Shown: positions 1 through 9,684 of the stretch, piece after piece
Layout: the number at the start of each line of letters is the position of its first letter
Numbering within the stretch: position 1 is the stretch's first letter
NCBI RefSeq assembly: GCF_000223905.1
Contig: NC_015948.1
Coordinates: 1,302,001-1,366,000, forward strand
Source of the DNA: Haloarcula hispanica ATCC 33960
GTDB lineage: Archaea > Halobacteriota > Halobacteria > Halobacteriales > Haloarculaceae
DNA: 64,000 nt
Direction of reading: 5' to 3'
Translations under genes and position numbers: made by a program
The notes under the pieces: generated by a model
The model's input: the letters and a program-made list of their open reading frames with translations, nothing else
The model's database searches: none
What the model was told of the DNA's origin: nothing

Positions 1-519
1 AATGGTGAGTGCGCCGGCTTCCTGCGCGGCCTGTGCGACGACCGGGGCCGCGCCGGTGCCGGTGCCGCCGCCGAGACCTGCGGTGACGAACACCATGTCT
101 GAGCCGTCGATAGACTGCTGGATGTCCTCGATGTCCTCCTGGGCGGCCTCCTCGCCGATTTTCGGGACCGAACCCGCGCCGCGGCCGCCGGTGCGCTTGC
201 GGCCGATGAGAATCTTGGTGTCGGCGGCCACCTCGTCGGCGAGGTGCTGTGCGTCGGTGTTTGCGGCGACGAGTTTGGCCCCGTGGATGCCCTCCTCCAT
301 CATCCGGGTGACCGTGTTCCCGCCAGCACCGCCACAGCCGACGACCGTGATCTTCGTTTCCAGGTCCTTGACGACGCTTGCCAGTTCCTCGTCGGACATC
401 GTCCCGGACGTGGACATGTCTTGAGACGGCGTCGATGTCGTTTCGTCGACAGTTCCGCCAGCCGCGTCCTCCCCGTCTTGTTCTGCCTCGTCGATAGCGT
501 CGTCAATTATCGAATCCAT
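1..519 (-). CDS. ftsZ: Cell division protein FtsZ, N-terminal 173 residues (truncated by window edge)
   Basis: The first 173 residues of an FtsZ tubulin-type GTPase are visible; the gene runs off the left edge. After an acidic, poorly conserved leader of about 50 residues comes the nucleotide-binding glycine loop ([10 protein letters not shown], residues 59-68), and the tubulin signature GGGTGTG is at residues 150-156. The long acidic leader is usual in haloarchaeal FtsZ1. FtsZ polymerises at mid-cell to organise division; haloarchaea normally carry two paralogues, and which one this is cannot be settled from a fragment, though the long leader favours FtsZ1. The ATG at 519 is the only good start before the conserved core. 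A GGGGG stretch lies about 8 to 12 nt upstream of it. Confidence 0.96.
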   Translation of the reverse strand, partial: MDSIIDDAIDEAEQDGEDAAGGTVDETTSTPSQDMSTSGTMSDEELASVVKDLETKITVVGCGGAGGNTVTRMMEEGIHGAKLVAANTDAQHLADEVAADTKILIGRKRTGGRGAGSVPKIGEEAAQEDIEDIQQSIDGSDMVFVTAGLGGGTGTGAAPVVAQAAQEAGALTI

Positions 520-564
520 AATTTAAAACCCCCTTGCAGACGAACAGTTATTAGTTTTCCCCCT

Positions 565-585
565 ACGTCTGACGCACGTCTGACG
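565..585. promoter_or_regulatory. Tandem 10-bp direct repeat upstream of ftsZ
   Basis: The 10-mer ACGTCTGACG occurs twice, at 565-574 and 576-585, giving an 11-bp phasing (about one helix turn). The pair lies 46-66 bp upstream of the ftsZ start, beside a TATA-like stretch read on the minus strand. Two direct half-sites on one helix face suggest a regulator site; the regulator is unknown. Confidence 0.35.
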
Positions 586-622
586 TGTTGAGTCATAGTT
601 TTACCGGCTGACGCGCCAGTGT

Positions 623-1981
623 TCACAGCGTATATCGACGTATACGCTCGCGCTGGAACCGCTCCGGGTCAATCTCTTCGCCGTCGATTTCGACGGATTG
701 GCCCGAGGCGAGTTTCCCGAACTTGGGCCCTTCGGGGATACCGGCCGTTCGTGCGAGGTCCGGGTCGAACGCCGTCTCCCGGGCGACCAGTTCGTCCGCG
801 GTCCAGTCGACGCTGTCGAAGCGCCGTTCGAGGATTTCGACCAGCGGTTCGACGACCGCTTCTATTTCTGTCGCCGCCGGACAGACAATCGGTCCGGTGA
901 GGACAGTCCCGTTTTGCTCGGTCGCGTACGCGATGGACTGGCGTTCGATAGTCTCACGCAGTGCCTCGCTATCGACGCCGCGCACGTCGGAAATAAGCTC
1001 GTTCGGGAGGTCGATTACGGTCCATTCCCCGTCGTACCCGGACGCAAGCTCTCCGAACCTGAGACCATCGTCGACCGGCCGGACAGCGTCTTCCAGCGTC
1101 TCGACGAGGCCCAGGTCGACACCGGTCGTCTCCCGAACGAACGTCTCACTGACGACGCGGTAGCCCAGCGACTCGATGGCGGCCGTGAGGTCCGGCCGGT
1201 CGCCCTCCATGAGAGCGTAGTCGGCCGCGCTGGCACGGAAGGCGCGGTCGAGCACTGTGTCGCGCTCCGCGTCGCTGACGGCCCACTCCGCCAGCGCGTC
1301 CAACGACCAGTTGGCGGCGATGTGGCCGACCGCCCAGTCCGTCTCACGAACAACTCGCTCGAACCGCGGGGCGTAGTGGCCGCCGCCGACCCCGAGGAGG
1401 TGGCGGCGCGTCCCGTTCTCACGCGGCCTGTCAGCCGGTTCGTCGGCGAGGTCCAGTATCGCTCTGGCAGCGGCCTCGGCGGCGTCGGGGTCCTCCCACT
1501 GTGGCTCCGCACTGCCGACCTCGACAAACATCGACGGGACACCGACTGCTGTCGGGCCGTGGTGCGTACACTCCATCCCGACTTCGTAGTCCGGCGGAGC
1601 GTGGCGCTGGAGTGCCGACACCACGGCCTTGTGAGCCCCGGGACAGGCGCGGGCGAACTGCCCGTCTTCGCCGCCGTACTCCGCGACACCGAAGTTTCCG
1701 GTGTGGTGGGCTGTCAGGAGCTCGTCCGTCTCGCCGGCGTGTTTTGAGGCGAACACCAGCAGGTCCGGGTCGTCGAACGCTGCCGCGACGTTTTCGATGT
1801 CCAGATGTAACGCCTCGAACTCGCGGAGTTCCACGCTGTCAATCTGGTACACCGTACCGCCGCCTTCGTCGTCGGGCCGCGTTTCGTCGATGCTCGTTTC
1901 CCAGTCCCGCAATGAGCGCAGGTGCTCTCCGATGTGCATCGATGCCGCGTCGGCGTGTGAGACAACGATTCCGAGCATCAA
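623..1981 (-). CDS. dtdA: D-aminoacyl-tRNA deacylase, archaeal type
   Basis: This 452-residue protein matches the archaeal/plant GEK1-type D-aminoacyl-tRNA deacylase, which frees tRNA mischarged with D-amino acids in the cytosol. The N-terminal part contains the family's conserved stretch with TAHHTGNFG (about residues 90-98) and ECTHHGPTAVGVPSMFVEVGS (about 137-157), and the middle part has GGGHYAPRF (about 199-207); these His residues are the likely Zn ligands. The C-terminal 150 residues form the extra region seen in haloarchaeal members. Its start ATG at 1981 overlaps the stop of the upstream cation exchanger, so the two are probably co-transcribed. Confidence 0.93.
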   Translation of the reverse strand: MMLGIVVSHADAASMHIGEHLRSLRDWETSIDETRPDDEGGGTVYQIDSVELREFEALHLDIENVAAAFDDPDLLVFASKHAGETDELLTAHHTGNFGVAEYGGEDGQFARACPGAHKAVVSALQRHAPPDYEVGMECTHHGPTAVGVPSMFVEVGSAEPQWEDPDAAEAAARAILDLADEPADRPRENGTRRHLLGVGGGHYAPRFERVVRETDWAVGHIAANWSLDALAEWAVSDAERDTVLDRAFRASAADYALMEGDRPDLTAAIESLGYRVVSETFVRETTGVDLGLVETLEDAVRPVDDGLRFGELASGYDGEWTVIDLPNELISDVRGVDSEALRETIERQSIAYATEQNGTVLTGPIVCPAATEIEAVVEPLVEILERRFDSVDWTADELVARETAFDPDLARTAGIPEGPKFGKLASGQSVEIDGEEIDPERFQRERIRRYTL

Positions 1982-3363
1982 TCGGCGTTCTCCAGATGGA
2001 CCGGTTCACGACCCACCGCGGACCGGACGGCGTCACCGGCCAGCCCAAGCAGGTGTTTCAGCGCTTCGCGGCGCTGGACGAACAGTCCGACCCCGAGGAG
2101 GACGTACAGCCCTGTATACGCCAGCAGAAGGTCGTGACTCGATATCGGCAGAGCGAGAAGGTCCCTGATGATGGCGAACTCCAGAACCACCTGCGAGATG
2201 AACAGCGCGAACAGCCCGATTGCTTCCCGGATACTGATCTCGAAGTTGACCAGAATGGCGAGCGCAAAGAAGGACTGGGCCGCTGTAATCCAGATCTCCG
2301 CGCCCTGTCTGGCGTCGAACGGCAGGACGCCGTACCCGCCGAGTGCGATGGAGTACACCACTGCGATGGTCCCGATGAGCAGCGTCCACTGATTGAGTTT
2401 CGAGGAAATGAGGGCGTTGAACCCCGCCGTCGAGCGGGCCTTGTTGACCAGCACGGCGACGACAATGAGCTCAGGTGACTCACTGGCCAGCGGGGCGACC
2501 CACTGGATCATGAAGAACTCGGGAATCCCGTTCGCGACACCGATCTCTTCGAGACCGTGGGCGAACGGCTCAACCGCGGTGAAAATCATTGCGCCGGAGT
2601 AGCCAAACAACGCCAAGACGACGAGTGGCCGCCACGGCAGCGACCACTCCTGGAAGTACTTTGGGACGCCGACGGTGTGCTCGCTGTGTTCGATATCGGA
2701 CTTGAGCACGAGGCCGATGTACGCGACGTAGAGGCCCACCAGAAACAGCGTATCGAAGATACCGATACCGCCGCCGAGAGGGACAAGAAACGCCCACAGC
2801 GTCGCCAGAAAGAGGAAGGAGATCTCGGTTGCGATGTCGGTGTCCAGCTGGACGGCGTCTTTCAGGAAGCCGTCGCGTTTCGTGACTGCGGGGTCCCGTG
2901 TCTTTGCGGCGCGCCAGACGGTGAACACGGCGATACCCGCCCAGCCGATACCGATGAGGATGCGGTTCGCGCCGGTCATGTTCGCAATCGCGAGGTTCGC
3001 GTCGTGACAGGCGCGAGCGAGCCCCCCGCTTGCGGACTCGATTTCTGCCGCCGTGAACTGGCGACAGGCCTCCGTCGTCGCCCCACCAGCCCCGGCGTTC
3101 CAGGCGTACAGCGCGTCAACGGCGTACTCGGGAGCCACGGCGAGAATGGCGAGGACGGCGATAGCGAACGCCCTCGGTACGTCTTTCTCGGCGGTTTCAG
3201 CGCCCCAGGCCAAGAGGAACGACGCCCCGAGGACGGCGAGCCCACTGACCGCGACGGTGGTCACGTTCCCGACCTCAATGCCGGAGATAAATAGGTAAAT
3301 CCAGCCGACAGTCAGGGCCAGCGCGACTGCGACTTGCATCAGTGGATGGCGAAAACGACTCAC
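1978..3363 (-). CDS. CaCA-family Na+/Ca2+ (or H+/Ca2+) exchanger-like membrane protein
   Basis: A polytopic protein with about ten hydrophobic segments and the two inverted alpha repeats of the cation/calcium antiporter family: APEYAVDALYAWNAG in the first half and PLASESPELIVVAVLVNKA in the second, each with the acidic residue that binds the cation. An unusually long hydrophilic stretch separates TM segments after the first repeat. It probably exports Ca2+ in exchange for Na+ or H+. The chosen start is the GTG at 3363, which gives a short basic N-terminus before TM1; the ATG at 3339 is an alternative, and an extension to 3447 would run close to aroE and lacks similarity. Overlaps dtdA by 4 bp. 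Confidence 0.85.
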   Translation of the reverse strand: MSRFRHPLMQVAVALALTVGWIYLFISGIEVGNVTTVAVSGLAVLGASFLLAWGAETAEKDVPRAFAIAVLAILAVAPEYAVDALYAWNAGAGGATTEACRQFTAAEIESASGGLARACHDANLAIANMTGANRILIGIGWAGIAVFTVWRAAKTRDPAVTKRDGFLKDAVQLDTDIATEISFLFLATLWAFLVPLGGGIGIFDTLFLVGLYVAYIGLVLKSDIEHSEHTVGVPKYFQEWSLPWRPLVVLALFGYSGAMIFTAVEPFAHGLEEIGVANGIPEFFMIQWVAPLASESPELIVVAVLVNKARSTAGFNALISSKLNQWTLLIGTIAVVYSIALGGYGVLPFDARQGAEIWITAAQSFFALAILVNFEISIREAIGLFALFISQVVLEFAIIRDLLALPISSHDLLLAYTGLYVLLGVGLFVQRREALKHLLGLAGDAVRSAVGREPVHLENAD

Positions 3364-3472
3364 TGTCGGAAGTGTGGCTGGGTCTGGCTGAAAAGCTTGC
3401 GAAAGTGTCGGCTGCAGACCGTGCTTCCCACAGAGCGTGGCGTTCATACGACCGGGGCGCGCTGGCGTTGGT

Positions 3473-4270
3473 ATGGACGTTTACGGACTCATCGGGAACC
3501 CGGTCGGGCACTCGCTGTCGCCGCCGATGCACGAGGCGGGCTACGAGGCACTGGGACTTGACGCGCGCTACGTCACGTTCGAACCGTCGGCTGACGCCGG
3601 TGCCGAAGCCGTCGAAGCGGCGGAGACGCTCGGAATCGACGGCCTCAACGTTACCATCCCGTTCAAGCAGGACGTACTCGACGCCGTCGACCCCGCGCCG
3701 CTCGCCGAGCGCATCGGCGCGGTCAACACCATTGATTTCGCGGGTGAGACGCCGACGGGCTACAACACCGACGCGGTCGGTGCGGTCCGAGCGCTGGACC
3801 ACCACGACGTGTCGCTGTCGGGTACGGCGGTCGTCGTTGGGGCCGGCGGTGCGGGGCGAGCGGCCGCGTTCGGTCTCGCCGACGAGGGGCTGTCGGTGCG
3901 GATCGCGAACCGGACCGAGTCTAAAGCCGACGCGCTCGCCGATGAAGTCCCGGACGCCTCCGGCCACGGGCTCGATTCGCTCTCCGACCTGCTCGCAAAC
4001 GCCGACATCCTCGTCAACTGCACCAGCGTCGGCATGGAGGAGGACAAGACGCCGGTCCCCGCCGACGCGTTACACAGCGACCTCGCGGTGCTCGATGCGG
4101 TGTACACGCCAATCGAGACCCGTCTGCTACAGGACGCGGCGGCCGCGGGCGCAACGACCGTTGACGGCGCGTGGATGCTCCTGTATCAGGGGGTTGAAGC
4201 GTTTGAACGCTGGACTGGCGAGGACGCACCTGTAGACAGGATGAACGGCCGATTGCGCGAACACTTGTAA
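3473..4270 (+). CDS. aroE: Shikimate dehydrogenase
   Basis: AroE reduces 3-dehydroshikimate to shikimate with NADPH. The 265-residue protein has the substrate-binding start [14 protein letters not shown] (residues 4-17), the catalytic Lys in [10 protein letters not shown], and the NADP-binding loop [11 protein letters not shown] followed by ANRTESKA, where Arg and Thr favour NADP. The C-terminal [11 protein letters not shown] is also typical. The start at 3473 places the first strand properly; an in-frame upstream ATG at 3437 adds 12 unconserved residues. Divergent from the exchanger gene. The later steps aroK and aroQ lie at 41.8-43.0 kb. Confidence 0.97.
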   Translation: MDVYGLIGNPVGHSLSPPMHEAGYEALGLDARYVTFEPSADAGAEAVEAAETLGIDGLNVTIPFKQDVLDAVDPAPLAERIGAVNTIDFAGETPTGYNTDAVGAVRALDHHDVSLSGTAVVVGAGGAGRAAAFGLADEGLSVRIANRTESKADALADEVPDASGHGLDSLSDLLANADILVNCTSVGMEEDKTPVPADALHSDLAVLDAVYTPIETRLLQDAAAAGATTVDGAWMLLYQGVEAFERWTGEDAPVDRMNGRLREHL

Positions 4271-4320
4271 CGGAGCGGTCACCAGCAAGAGATTTGTGTT
4301 GGGGATAAATACGTTCATGT

Positions 4321-4905
4321 ATGGGTCTGCTTCAGAAATTGAAATCTGCCCTCGGGCTTGACGGGACTGGGTCATCCACGTCGGGAACCAATCGCGACGT
4401 GGACGTGACTGTCGAGCGAGAGCCCTCTACTGAAGACGAAGACGCTGTGAAGGGGACGAACACCGCGACGACTACCGAGACCCACACATCCGATACCGCG
4501 GACGGGGCCGGGACTGAATCAGGGGATGGGAGTGCAACATCTGCTCAGACAGACGAGTCGGAGACTACTGAGTCACCGACTACCGACGACGAATCGACAT
4601 CTGCGACCGATGCTTCTCCAGCAGGGTCCGAGCAAGAACCAGTGGTCGACGACGAAGCCAGCGACTCGGAAGCCACCGCTGACGAAGAACCGGCCGAGGC
4701 TGATGCCGAGACTGAGGACGAGGAAAGTACTGCCCCAGTCACGGAAATAAAGGGTATCGGTCCCGCCTACGCCGACCGACTCGCCGATATCGGTATCGAG
4801 ACGGTGGGCGAACTGGCCGCTGCGGATGCAGCGGACATCGCCGCAGACACCGACCTCTCAGAGAGCCGTGTTTCGGGCTGGATCGAGCGGGCCGAAGACT
4901 TCTGA
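4321..4905 (+). CDS. Helix-hairpin-helix domain protein with long acidic linker
   Basis: A 194-residue protein in three parts: a short amphipathic N-terminus (about 1-15), a disordered linker of about 120 residues made almost only of D, E, S, T and A, and a C-terminal helix-hairpin-helix domain (about 142-194) with IKGIGPAYADRLADIGIETV, similar to the HhH units used for non-specific DNA binding or protein contact. Haloarchaea encode several such tethered HhH proteins of unknown role. It might contact DNA or act as an adaptor. It lies just upstream of the pabB-type gene but with its own 70-bp gap. Confidence 0.8.
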   Translation: MGLLQKLKSALGLDGTGSSTSGTNRDVDVTVEREPSTEDEDAVKGTNTATTTETHTSDTADGAGTESGDGSATSAQTDESETTESPTTDDESTSATDASPAGSEQEPVVDDEASDSEATADEEPAEADAETEDEESTAPVTEIKGIGPAYADRLADIGIETVGELAAADAADIAADTDLSESRVSGWIERAEDF

Positions 4906-4975
4906 AACCGTTGACGTTCCGTCTTTTTGCGCCGAACCGCAAGGGAATTAGTCGCCGCACTGTTTTCGTTCGGTA

Positions 4976-6445
4976 ATGCAATCGGTCGAAACCGACCGGA
5001 CCACGTTCACCGACCTTGCGGCCGACGCGCATCCAGCGGCGCGCGTCCCTGTCGAGGTTCGAGTGGACGTCGATGACCCGTTTCTCGCCTATCGCCGGGC
5101 GCGCGACGAAACTGGCGGCGTGTATCTGGCGACGACCGGCGGCCAGTCGGGGTGGGGTTACTTCGGGACCGCTCCGGCGGACTTCCGCGAGGTCGACCCC
5201 CGAGCTGGCGGGACCCTCGCCGCACTGACTGAGTTTCTCGACGGCGAGCGGCTGGTCCGTGGTGACTGCGACGTGCCGTATCCCTGCGGAGCCGTTGGAT
5301 GGCTCTCCTACGACGTGGCGCGGGAACTGGAGTCACTGCCCGACAGCGCCGATGCCGACCGCGCGCTCCCAAACCTGCAGGTGGCCCGCTACGACCGCTT
5401 CGCCGCTTGGGAGGAACCCCGCGGTGAGTCGGTGACGCTGCGCGTGACAGCCTGCCCGCGGGTCGACGACTTTGAAACGCCCGAACTGGCCTACGAGTTC
5501 GGCAAGCAACACGCTCTGGACCTGGCCCGGGCGGCCGTGCAGGGTGACCCCGCCGTCGGGGACCCGCCGGTCGAGGCCGACGAAGCCACGTTCGAGAGCG
5601 ACTGCACGCCCGAGGCCTTCGCTGACCGAGTCCAAACGGTCAAGCAGTACATCCGCGACGGCGACACGTTTCAGGCGAACGTCTCACAGCGTCTCCGCGC
5701 ACCCGCCGCAGTCCATCCCGTCGAGGCGTTCGACGCGCTTCGAACTGTGAACCCCGCACCGTACTCTGCCCTGCTTGAGTTCCCTGGCGTTGACCTCGTC
5801 AGCGCCAGCCCGGAACTCCTCTTGCACCGCGACGGCGACCGTATCGAGACCGAACCCATCGCTGGCACCCGCCCGCGGGGCGAGACGCCCGACGCTGACG
5901 ACCGACTGGAAGCGGACCTGCTCGACGACGGGAAGGAGCGGGCCGAACACGCGATGCTCGTCGATCTGGAGCGCAACGACCTGGGGAAAGTGAGCAAATT
6001 TGGGAGCGTCGAGGTGTCGGACTACCGCCGCGTTGACCGCTACTCAGAGGTGATGCACCTCGTCTCGGTCGTCGAGGGCCGACTCCGTGACGGCGCGTCC
6101 CTGCAGGAAGCCATCGCCGCGGTGTTCCCCGGCGGCACCATCACCGGCGCACCGAAACCCCGGACGATGGAGATCATCGACGAGGTTGAGGCCACGCGAC
6201 GGGGGCCGTACACCGGCTCTATCGGCCTGTTCGGCTTCGACGGCCGGGCGACGCTGAACATCGTCATCAGGACCCTGGTCCGGTACGCCGAGGAGTACCA
6301 CCTCCGCGTCGGCGCGGGCATCGTTCACGATTCGGACCCGGACAGCGAGTATCAGGAGACGCTTGACAAGGGCTGTGCGCTGGTCAACGCCGTCGACGAA
6401 GCGCTGGGGAGACGCGTCGACCTGGCGATGGAGGACCAGCAATGA
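4976..6445 (+). CDS. pabB: Aminodeoxychorismate/anthranilate synthase component I
   Basis: A 489-residue chorismate-binding enzyme. An N-terminal TrpE/PabB-type domain (about 1-200) precedes the catalytic chorismate-binding domain with [26 protein letters not shown] (294-302), [11 protein letters not shown] and GPYTGSIG. The next genes encode a glutamine amidotransferase and a class IV aminotransferase in overlapping frames, the arrangement expected for 4-aminobenzoate synthesis (PabB, PabA, PabC) in folate production. The residue that separates the families in E. coli (Lys in PIKGT of PabB, Ala in PIAGT of TrpE) is Ala here, so an anthranilate synthase activity cannot be excluded. Start at 4976 is the only well-placed ATG. 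Confidence 0.85.
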   Translation: MQSVETDRTTFTDLAADAHPAARVPVEVRVDVDDPFLAYRRARDETGGVYLATTGGQSGWGYFGTAPADFREVDPRAGGTLAALTEFLDGERLVRGDCDVPYPCGAVGWLSYDVARELESLPDSADADRALPNLQVARYDRFAAWEEPRGESVTLRVTACPRVDDFETPELAYEFGKQHALDLARAAVQGDPAVGDPPVEADEATFESDCTPEAFADRVQTVKQYIRDGDTFQANVSQRLRAPAAVHPVEAFDALRTVNPAPYSALLEFPGVDLVSASPELLLHRDGDRIETEPIAGTRPRGETPDADDRLEADLLDDGKERAEHAMLVDLERNDLGKVSKFGSVEVSDYRRVDRYSEVMHLVSVVEGRLRDGASLQEAIAAVFPGGTITGAPKPRTMEIIDEVEATRRGPYTGSIGLFGFDGRATLNIVIRTLVRYAEEYHLRVGAGIVHDSDPDSEYQETLDKGCALVNAVDEALGRRVDLAMEDQQ

Positions 6446-7191
6446 GCGGCTCCCGTGGTAGCGACGGCAGCGACGATAGCGACACCAACGCCGCGGGTGG
6501 CCCGACAGCGGACTCGCTGGCTCCGACCGTGCTGGTCGTCGACAACTACGACTCGTTCGCGTACAACCTCGTCCAGTACGTCGGCGAGGTGGTCCTCCGA
6601 CTCGGCGGGACTGAGGACGACGTCATCGTCCGGCGCAACGACGCCATCGACATCGAGGGCATCCGCGAACTGGACCCCGACGGCATCGTCGTCTCGCCGG
6701 GGCCAGGGACGCCCGAAGAGGCGGGCGTCTCGATGCCGATCTTCGAGGAGCTGGACTACCCGACGCTGGGCGTCTGTCTCGGTCATCAGGCGCTGTGTGC
6801 GGCCAACGGCGCGCCAGTCGGCCACGCCGAGGCGGTCGTCCACGGCAAATCGTCGTCGGTTACCCACGACGGAACAGGCGTGTTCGAAGACCTGCCGGAC
6901 CCCGTCGAGGTGGGTCGGTACCACTCGCTCGCGGTCGACCGCGAGGACCTTCCCGACGTGCTGACCGAGACGGCGTACACTGTTGGCCACGACGATGCCG
7001 ACGGAGCCACAGAGACGCCAGACTCGTCCGAACCTGCCACCGCCGACGGCACGGACGAGTCCCAGGTCGTCATGGGCGTCCGCCACAGCGACCGCCCGCA
7101 CATCGGCGTCCAGTTCCATCCCGAAAGCATTCTGACCGACCACGGCAAGACCATGATCGAGAACTTCTGCCTGCTATGCAATACCACGTAG
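6442..7191 (+). CDS. pabA: Aminodeoxychorismate/anthranilate synthase component II (glutamine amidotransferase)
   Basis: A class I glutamine amidotransferase that supplies ammonia to the component I encoded just upstream. The core starts at [19 protein letters not shown] (about residues 30-48), followed by [11 protein letters not shown], the nucleophile elbow GVCLGHQ and the catalytic HPESILT near the C-terminus. The first 28 residues are a Ser/Gly/Asp-rich extension and an acidic insert of about 40 residues lies before VMGVRHS, both common halophilic additions. Its ATG overlaps the pabB stop (ATGA) and its 3' end overlaps pabC by 16 bp, so the three are translationally coupled. Confidence 0.92.
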   Translation: MSGSRGSDGSDDSDTNAAGGPTADSLAPTVLVVDNYDSFAYNLVQYVGEVVLRLGGTEDDVIVRRNDAIDIEGIRELDPDGIVVSPGPGTPEEAGVSMPIFEELDYPTLGVCLGHQALCAANGAPVGHAEAVVHGKSSSVTHDGTGVFEDLPDPVEVGRYHSLAVDREDLPDVLTETAYTVGHDDADGATETPDSSEPATADGTDESQVVMGVRHSDRPHIGVQFHPESILTDHGKTMIENFCLLCNTT

Positions 7192-8048
7192 ACGGCGACC
7201 TCGTCCCCGAAGACGAGGCGACGGTGTCAGTGCGCGACCGCGGGTTCATGTACGGCGACGCGGCGTTCGAAACGCTCCGGGCCTACGGCGGCGAGCCGTT
7301 CCGGTGGGATGCCCATCGCGACCGCCTCCAGCGGACGGCCGAGACGCTGGGGTTTGCCGACGCCGTGCCTGGTGACCTCCGGGAGCGCGTCGACGAGACG
7401 CTCGCGGCCAACGACCTCGACGAGGCGTACGTCCGGCTGTCGGTCACGCGGGGCGTCCAGCCTGGGAAGCTCACGCCGGGGAGCGATGTCGACCCGACGG
7501 TCGTCGTCATCTGCAAGGGGCTCCCGAAGGGTGGGTTAGAGGGGGGACGCGTCTGGGACGAGCCGGCGTCGGTCCAGACGGTCCGGACCCGGCGGATTCC
7601 GAGCGAGGCCGTCCCGGCGGACGCGAAGACCCACAACTACCTCAACGGGATTCTCGGCCGGCTCGAACTCCGAAAGGCCGCCGCTGGCGGCGAACCAGCC
7701 GACGAGTGTCTCATCCGGGACACGGACGGGAACCTTGCAGAAGGGGCGACGAGCAACCTCTTTTTCGTCACGGACAACGGCCTCCGGACGCCGAGTACGG
7801 ATCTGGACCTACTGCCGGGGGTCACCCGCGACGTGGTAATGGACATCGCTCGCGGCGAGGATTTCCCTGTCGAGACCGGTCACTATTCGCTCGATGCCCT
7901 GCGTGACGCCGACGAGGCGTTTCTCACCAACTCGACGTGGGAGATCCGCCCCGTTTCGACCGTCGACGGTATCTCCGTGGGGAGCGGGCCGATGACGAAG
8001 CTCCTTCAGCGGCTGTTCGACGAGCGAATCGAGGAGCGGTACTACTGA
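7176..8048 (+). CDS. pabC: Class IV PLP aminotransferase, probable 4-amino-4-deoxychorismate lyase
   Basis: A 290-residue fold-type IV PLP enzyme. It shows the N-terminal SVRDRGFMYGDAAFETLR, the cofactor lysine in DAKTHNYLNGILGRL, the acidic residue of NLAEGATSNLFF and the late phosphate-binding LPGVTRDVVM. Branched-chain and D-amino-acid aminotransferases share this fold, so the lyase assignment (4-amino-4-deoxychorismate to 4-aminobenzoate plus pyruvate) rests on the pabB-pabA neighbours. The ATG at 7176 lies inside the end of pabA in another frame and begins [15 protein letters not shown], the usual start of the family. Confidence 0.86.
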   Translation: MQYHVDGDLVPEDEATVSVRDRGFMYGDAAFETLRAYGGEPFRWDAHRDRLQRTAETLGFADAVPGDLRERVDETLAANDLDEAYVRLSVTRGVQPGKLTPGSDVDPTVVVICKGLPKGGLEGGRVWDEPASVQTVRTRRIPSEAVPADAKTHNYLNGILGRLELRKAAAGGEPADECLIRDTDGNLAEGATSNLFFVTDNGLRTPSTDLDLLPGVTRDVVMDIARGEDFPVETGHYSLDALRDADEAFLTNSTWEIRPVSTVDGISVGSGPMTKLLQRLFDERIEERYY

Positions 8049-8123
8049 TCGCGCTGAAGGTAGTGGAAAGCGAGCCAGCGCGGGTCGCTGGCGTGCCAGC
8101 TTACTGGTGTCCGCGTCCGCGGT

Positions 8124-9425
8124 CTACTCGGGTGCGTAGCAGACCCAACTTGTCGCGGGAACGGTGATCTGGACCCAACTATCGCCGTTGGTCGAGATAT
8201 TGCCCGCGTTGCCGCTGTAATCATTGAGTGTCTGGTTCGTCCAGCTCGTGGGGACCCACTTGCTCCGCTGGCCGCTCGCACGGTTCAGGCCGACGAGGAG
8301 GTTCCCCTCTCGCTCGTAGACGTACAGGTCCTGGTCGACGTGGCGGGTCTGTGAGCCGCCGCTCGCGAGGTTGTTCCGGATCCAGAGGAGGTTCCGGATA
8401 TCGTCGTCGTCGACGCTGATACGGTTGCTGTACACGCGTGGATACCCCTCGTACGTGAGGATGTAGGCGTACGCGAGTTTCTCGTAGTCCGGCGGCCCGC
8501 TGTCGTGGTTTGAAACGAACGTAAACGCCTGGAACGGCGACTGATTCACCATGCCGGCGCCGTCGAGCGCCTGCATGTTGCCGTCGCTGTGGAACGCCTC
8601 CTCTTTCATCGTGTAATAGAGCGGGTAGTCGGTGACGGACATCCCCGTGTCGGCGTACCCTTGGCAGACGCCGATATCGCCGTCGAGCACCTCACCCACT
8701 GTCCAGAGATCGAGGTCGTCGGCCCACTGGTTCGCGTAGTCGGCGAAAAACGACTCGGGGACGTGTTTGGCGGCGTCCCAGCGAATACCGTCGACGCCGA
8801 GGTCCGCGTACTTCTGGACGTAGGCCTGCAACTCGCCGCGGACGTACGCGGACTCCTGTTTCAGGTCCTTCAGCCCGACGAGCCAGTCGTCCTCGACCGA
8901 TTCCGGGTTGTCGTAGTTAATGTCGTCTTTCGGGTGGAAGTCGCGTTCGCTGAACCGGGGGAGGTCCGCGAAGGTAATGCCCGGCGCGTCCCGGAAGTCG
9001 TCGTTTGCGGCCATGTGGTTGATGACCGCGTCGGCGACGACGTCGAGGTCCTGATTGTGGGCCTCCTGCACCATCGCCTCGTACTCGTCCTCTGTGCCGA
9101 ACACGCTGTTGAAATCCGTCAGGTCGACGGGCTGATAGCCAAGCGGTGGGTCGGTGACGCCGTTCTGATGGCTCCGGTCGAGGCGGCTCCGCTGGGCCGG
9201 TGGGACCTGAATCGCGTCGTAGCCCTGTTGTGCGACTGTTTCCAGCGTCGCTGTGATCTCTGTCCAGTCTGTGTGGTAGTACTGGTACACCGCGCTATCG
9301 CCGACAGCCGCGCTACTGCCGACTGAGGCGGCGGTGCCGAATACTGCGGCACCGAGCACTCCGATTCCTTTCAGAACGGTTCGCCGAGACGCCTGCTTAC
9401 TGCCGGTAATTCGGGGTCGATTCAT
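8124..9425 (-). CDS. amyH: Secreted GH13 alpha-amylase (Tat substrate)
   Basis: A 433-residue alpha-amylase hydrolysing internal alpha-1,4 bonds of starch outside the cell. The N-terminus carries a twin-arginine signal (SRRTVLKG, residues 13-20) and hydrophobic stretch ending near residue 42. GH13 regions: ADAVINHM (131-138), DGIRWDAAKH with nucleophile Asp217, GEVL with acid/base Glu245, and VSNHDS with Asp308. A short beta-rich C-terminal domain follows. The length equals that reported for AmyH of Haloarcula hispanica, and I assign the symbol on that ground. Monocistronic. Upstream AT-rich sequence (9426-9530) holds TATA-like elements for the minus strand. Confidence 0.93.
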   Translation of the reverse strand: MNRPRITGSKQASRRTVLKGIGVLGAAVFGTAASVGSSAAVGDSAVYQYYHTDWTEITATLETVAQQGYDAIQVPPAQRSRLDRSHQNGVTDPPLGYQPVDLTDFNSVFGTEDEYEAMVQEAHNQDLDVVADAVINHMAANDDFRDAPGITFADLPRFSERDFHPKDDINYDNPESVEDDWLVGLKDLKQESAYVRGELQAYVQKYADLGVDGIRWDAAKHVPESFFADYANQWADDLDLWTVGEVLDGDIGVCQGYADTGMSVTDYPLYYTMKEEAFHSDGNMQALDGAGMVNQSPFQAFTFVSNHDSGPPDYEKLAYAYILTYEGYPRVYSNRISVDDDDIRNLLWIRNNLASGGSQTRHVDQDLYVYEREGNLLVGLNRASGQRSKWVPTSWTNQTLNDYSGNAGNISTNGDSWVQITVPATSWVCYAPE

Positions 9426-9684
9426 TTGCTCTCCGAGGTATGTCTCATGTTATCTACCATGCTTTTCCGCAAAAGATGATGAGATTCTACATCACAATAA
9501 ATAGTTGGCATATATGATTTGTTACATATCGGAAGTCAATCACACCTGAACAGTAATATAGCGATGATACGGGGACTGAACCACTATCTCTACCGCGTTT
9601 CCGGCTCCCGGAAGACACACTTCGACGCTCCTATTTTATTTGTGATATATACCCGACTTTCTCACCAACCTCGAAGTAGTCCGT
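9426..9684. promoter_or_regulatory. AT-rich intergenic region upstream of amyH
   Basis: About 260 bp without a convincing gene. Read on the minus strand, an AT-rich block near 9490-9520 (containing CATATATG and CTATTTATTG) is the probable amyH promoter, leaving a leader of roughly 40-50 nt. The right half contains T-rich stretches near 9633-9660 that may end transcription of the reductase gene arriving from the right. Confidence 0.4.

Noticed and set aside
698-1747. A long plus-strand open frame opposite dtdA
   Set aside because: Arg/Pro/Val-rich composition typical of antisense frames in high-GC DNA; the minus-strand frame has clear enzyme motifs.
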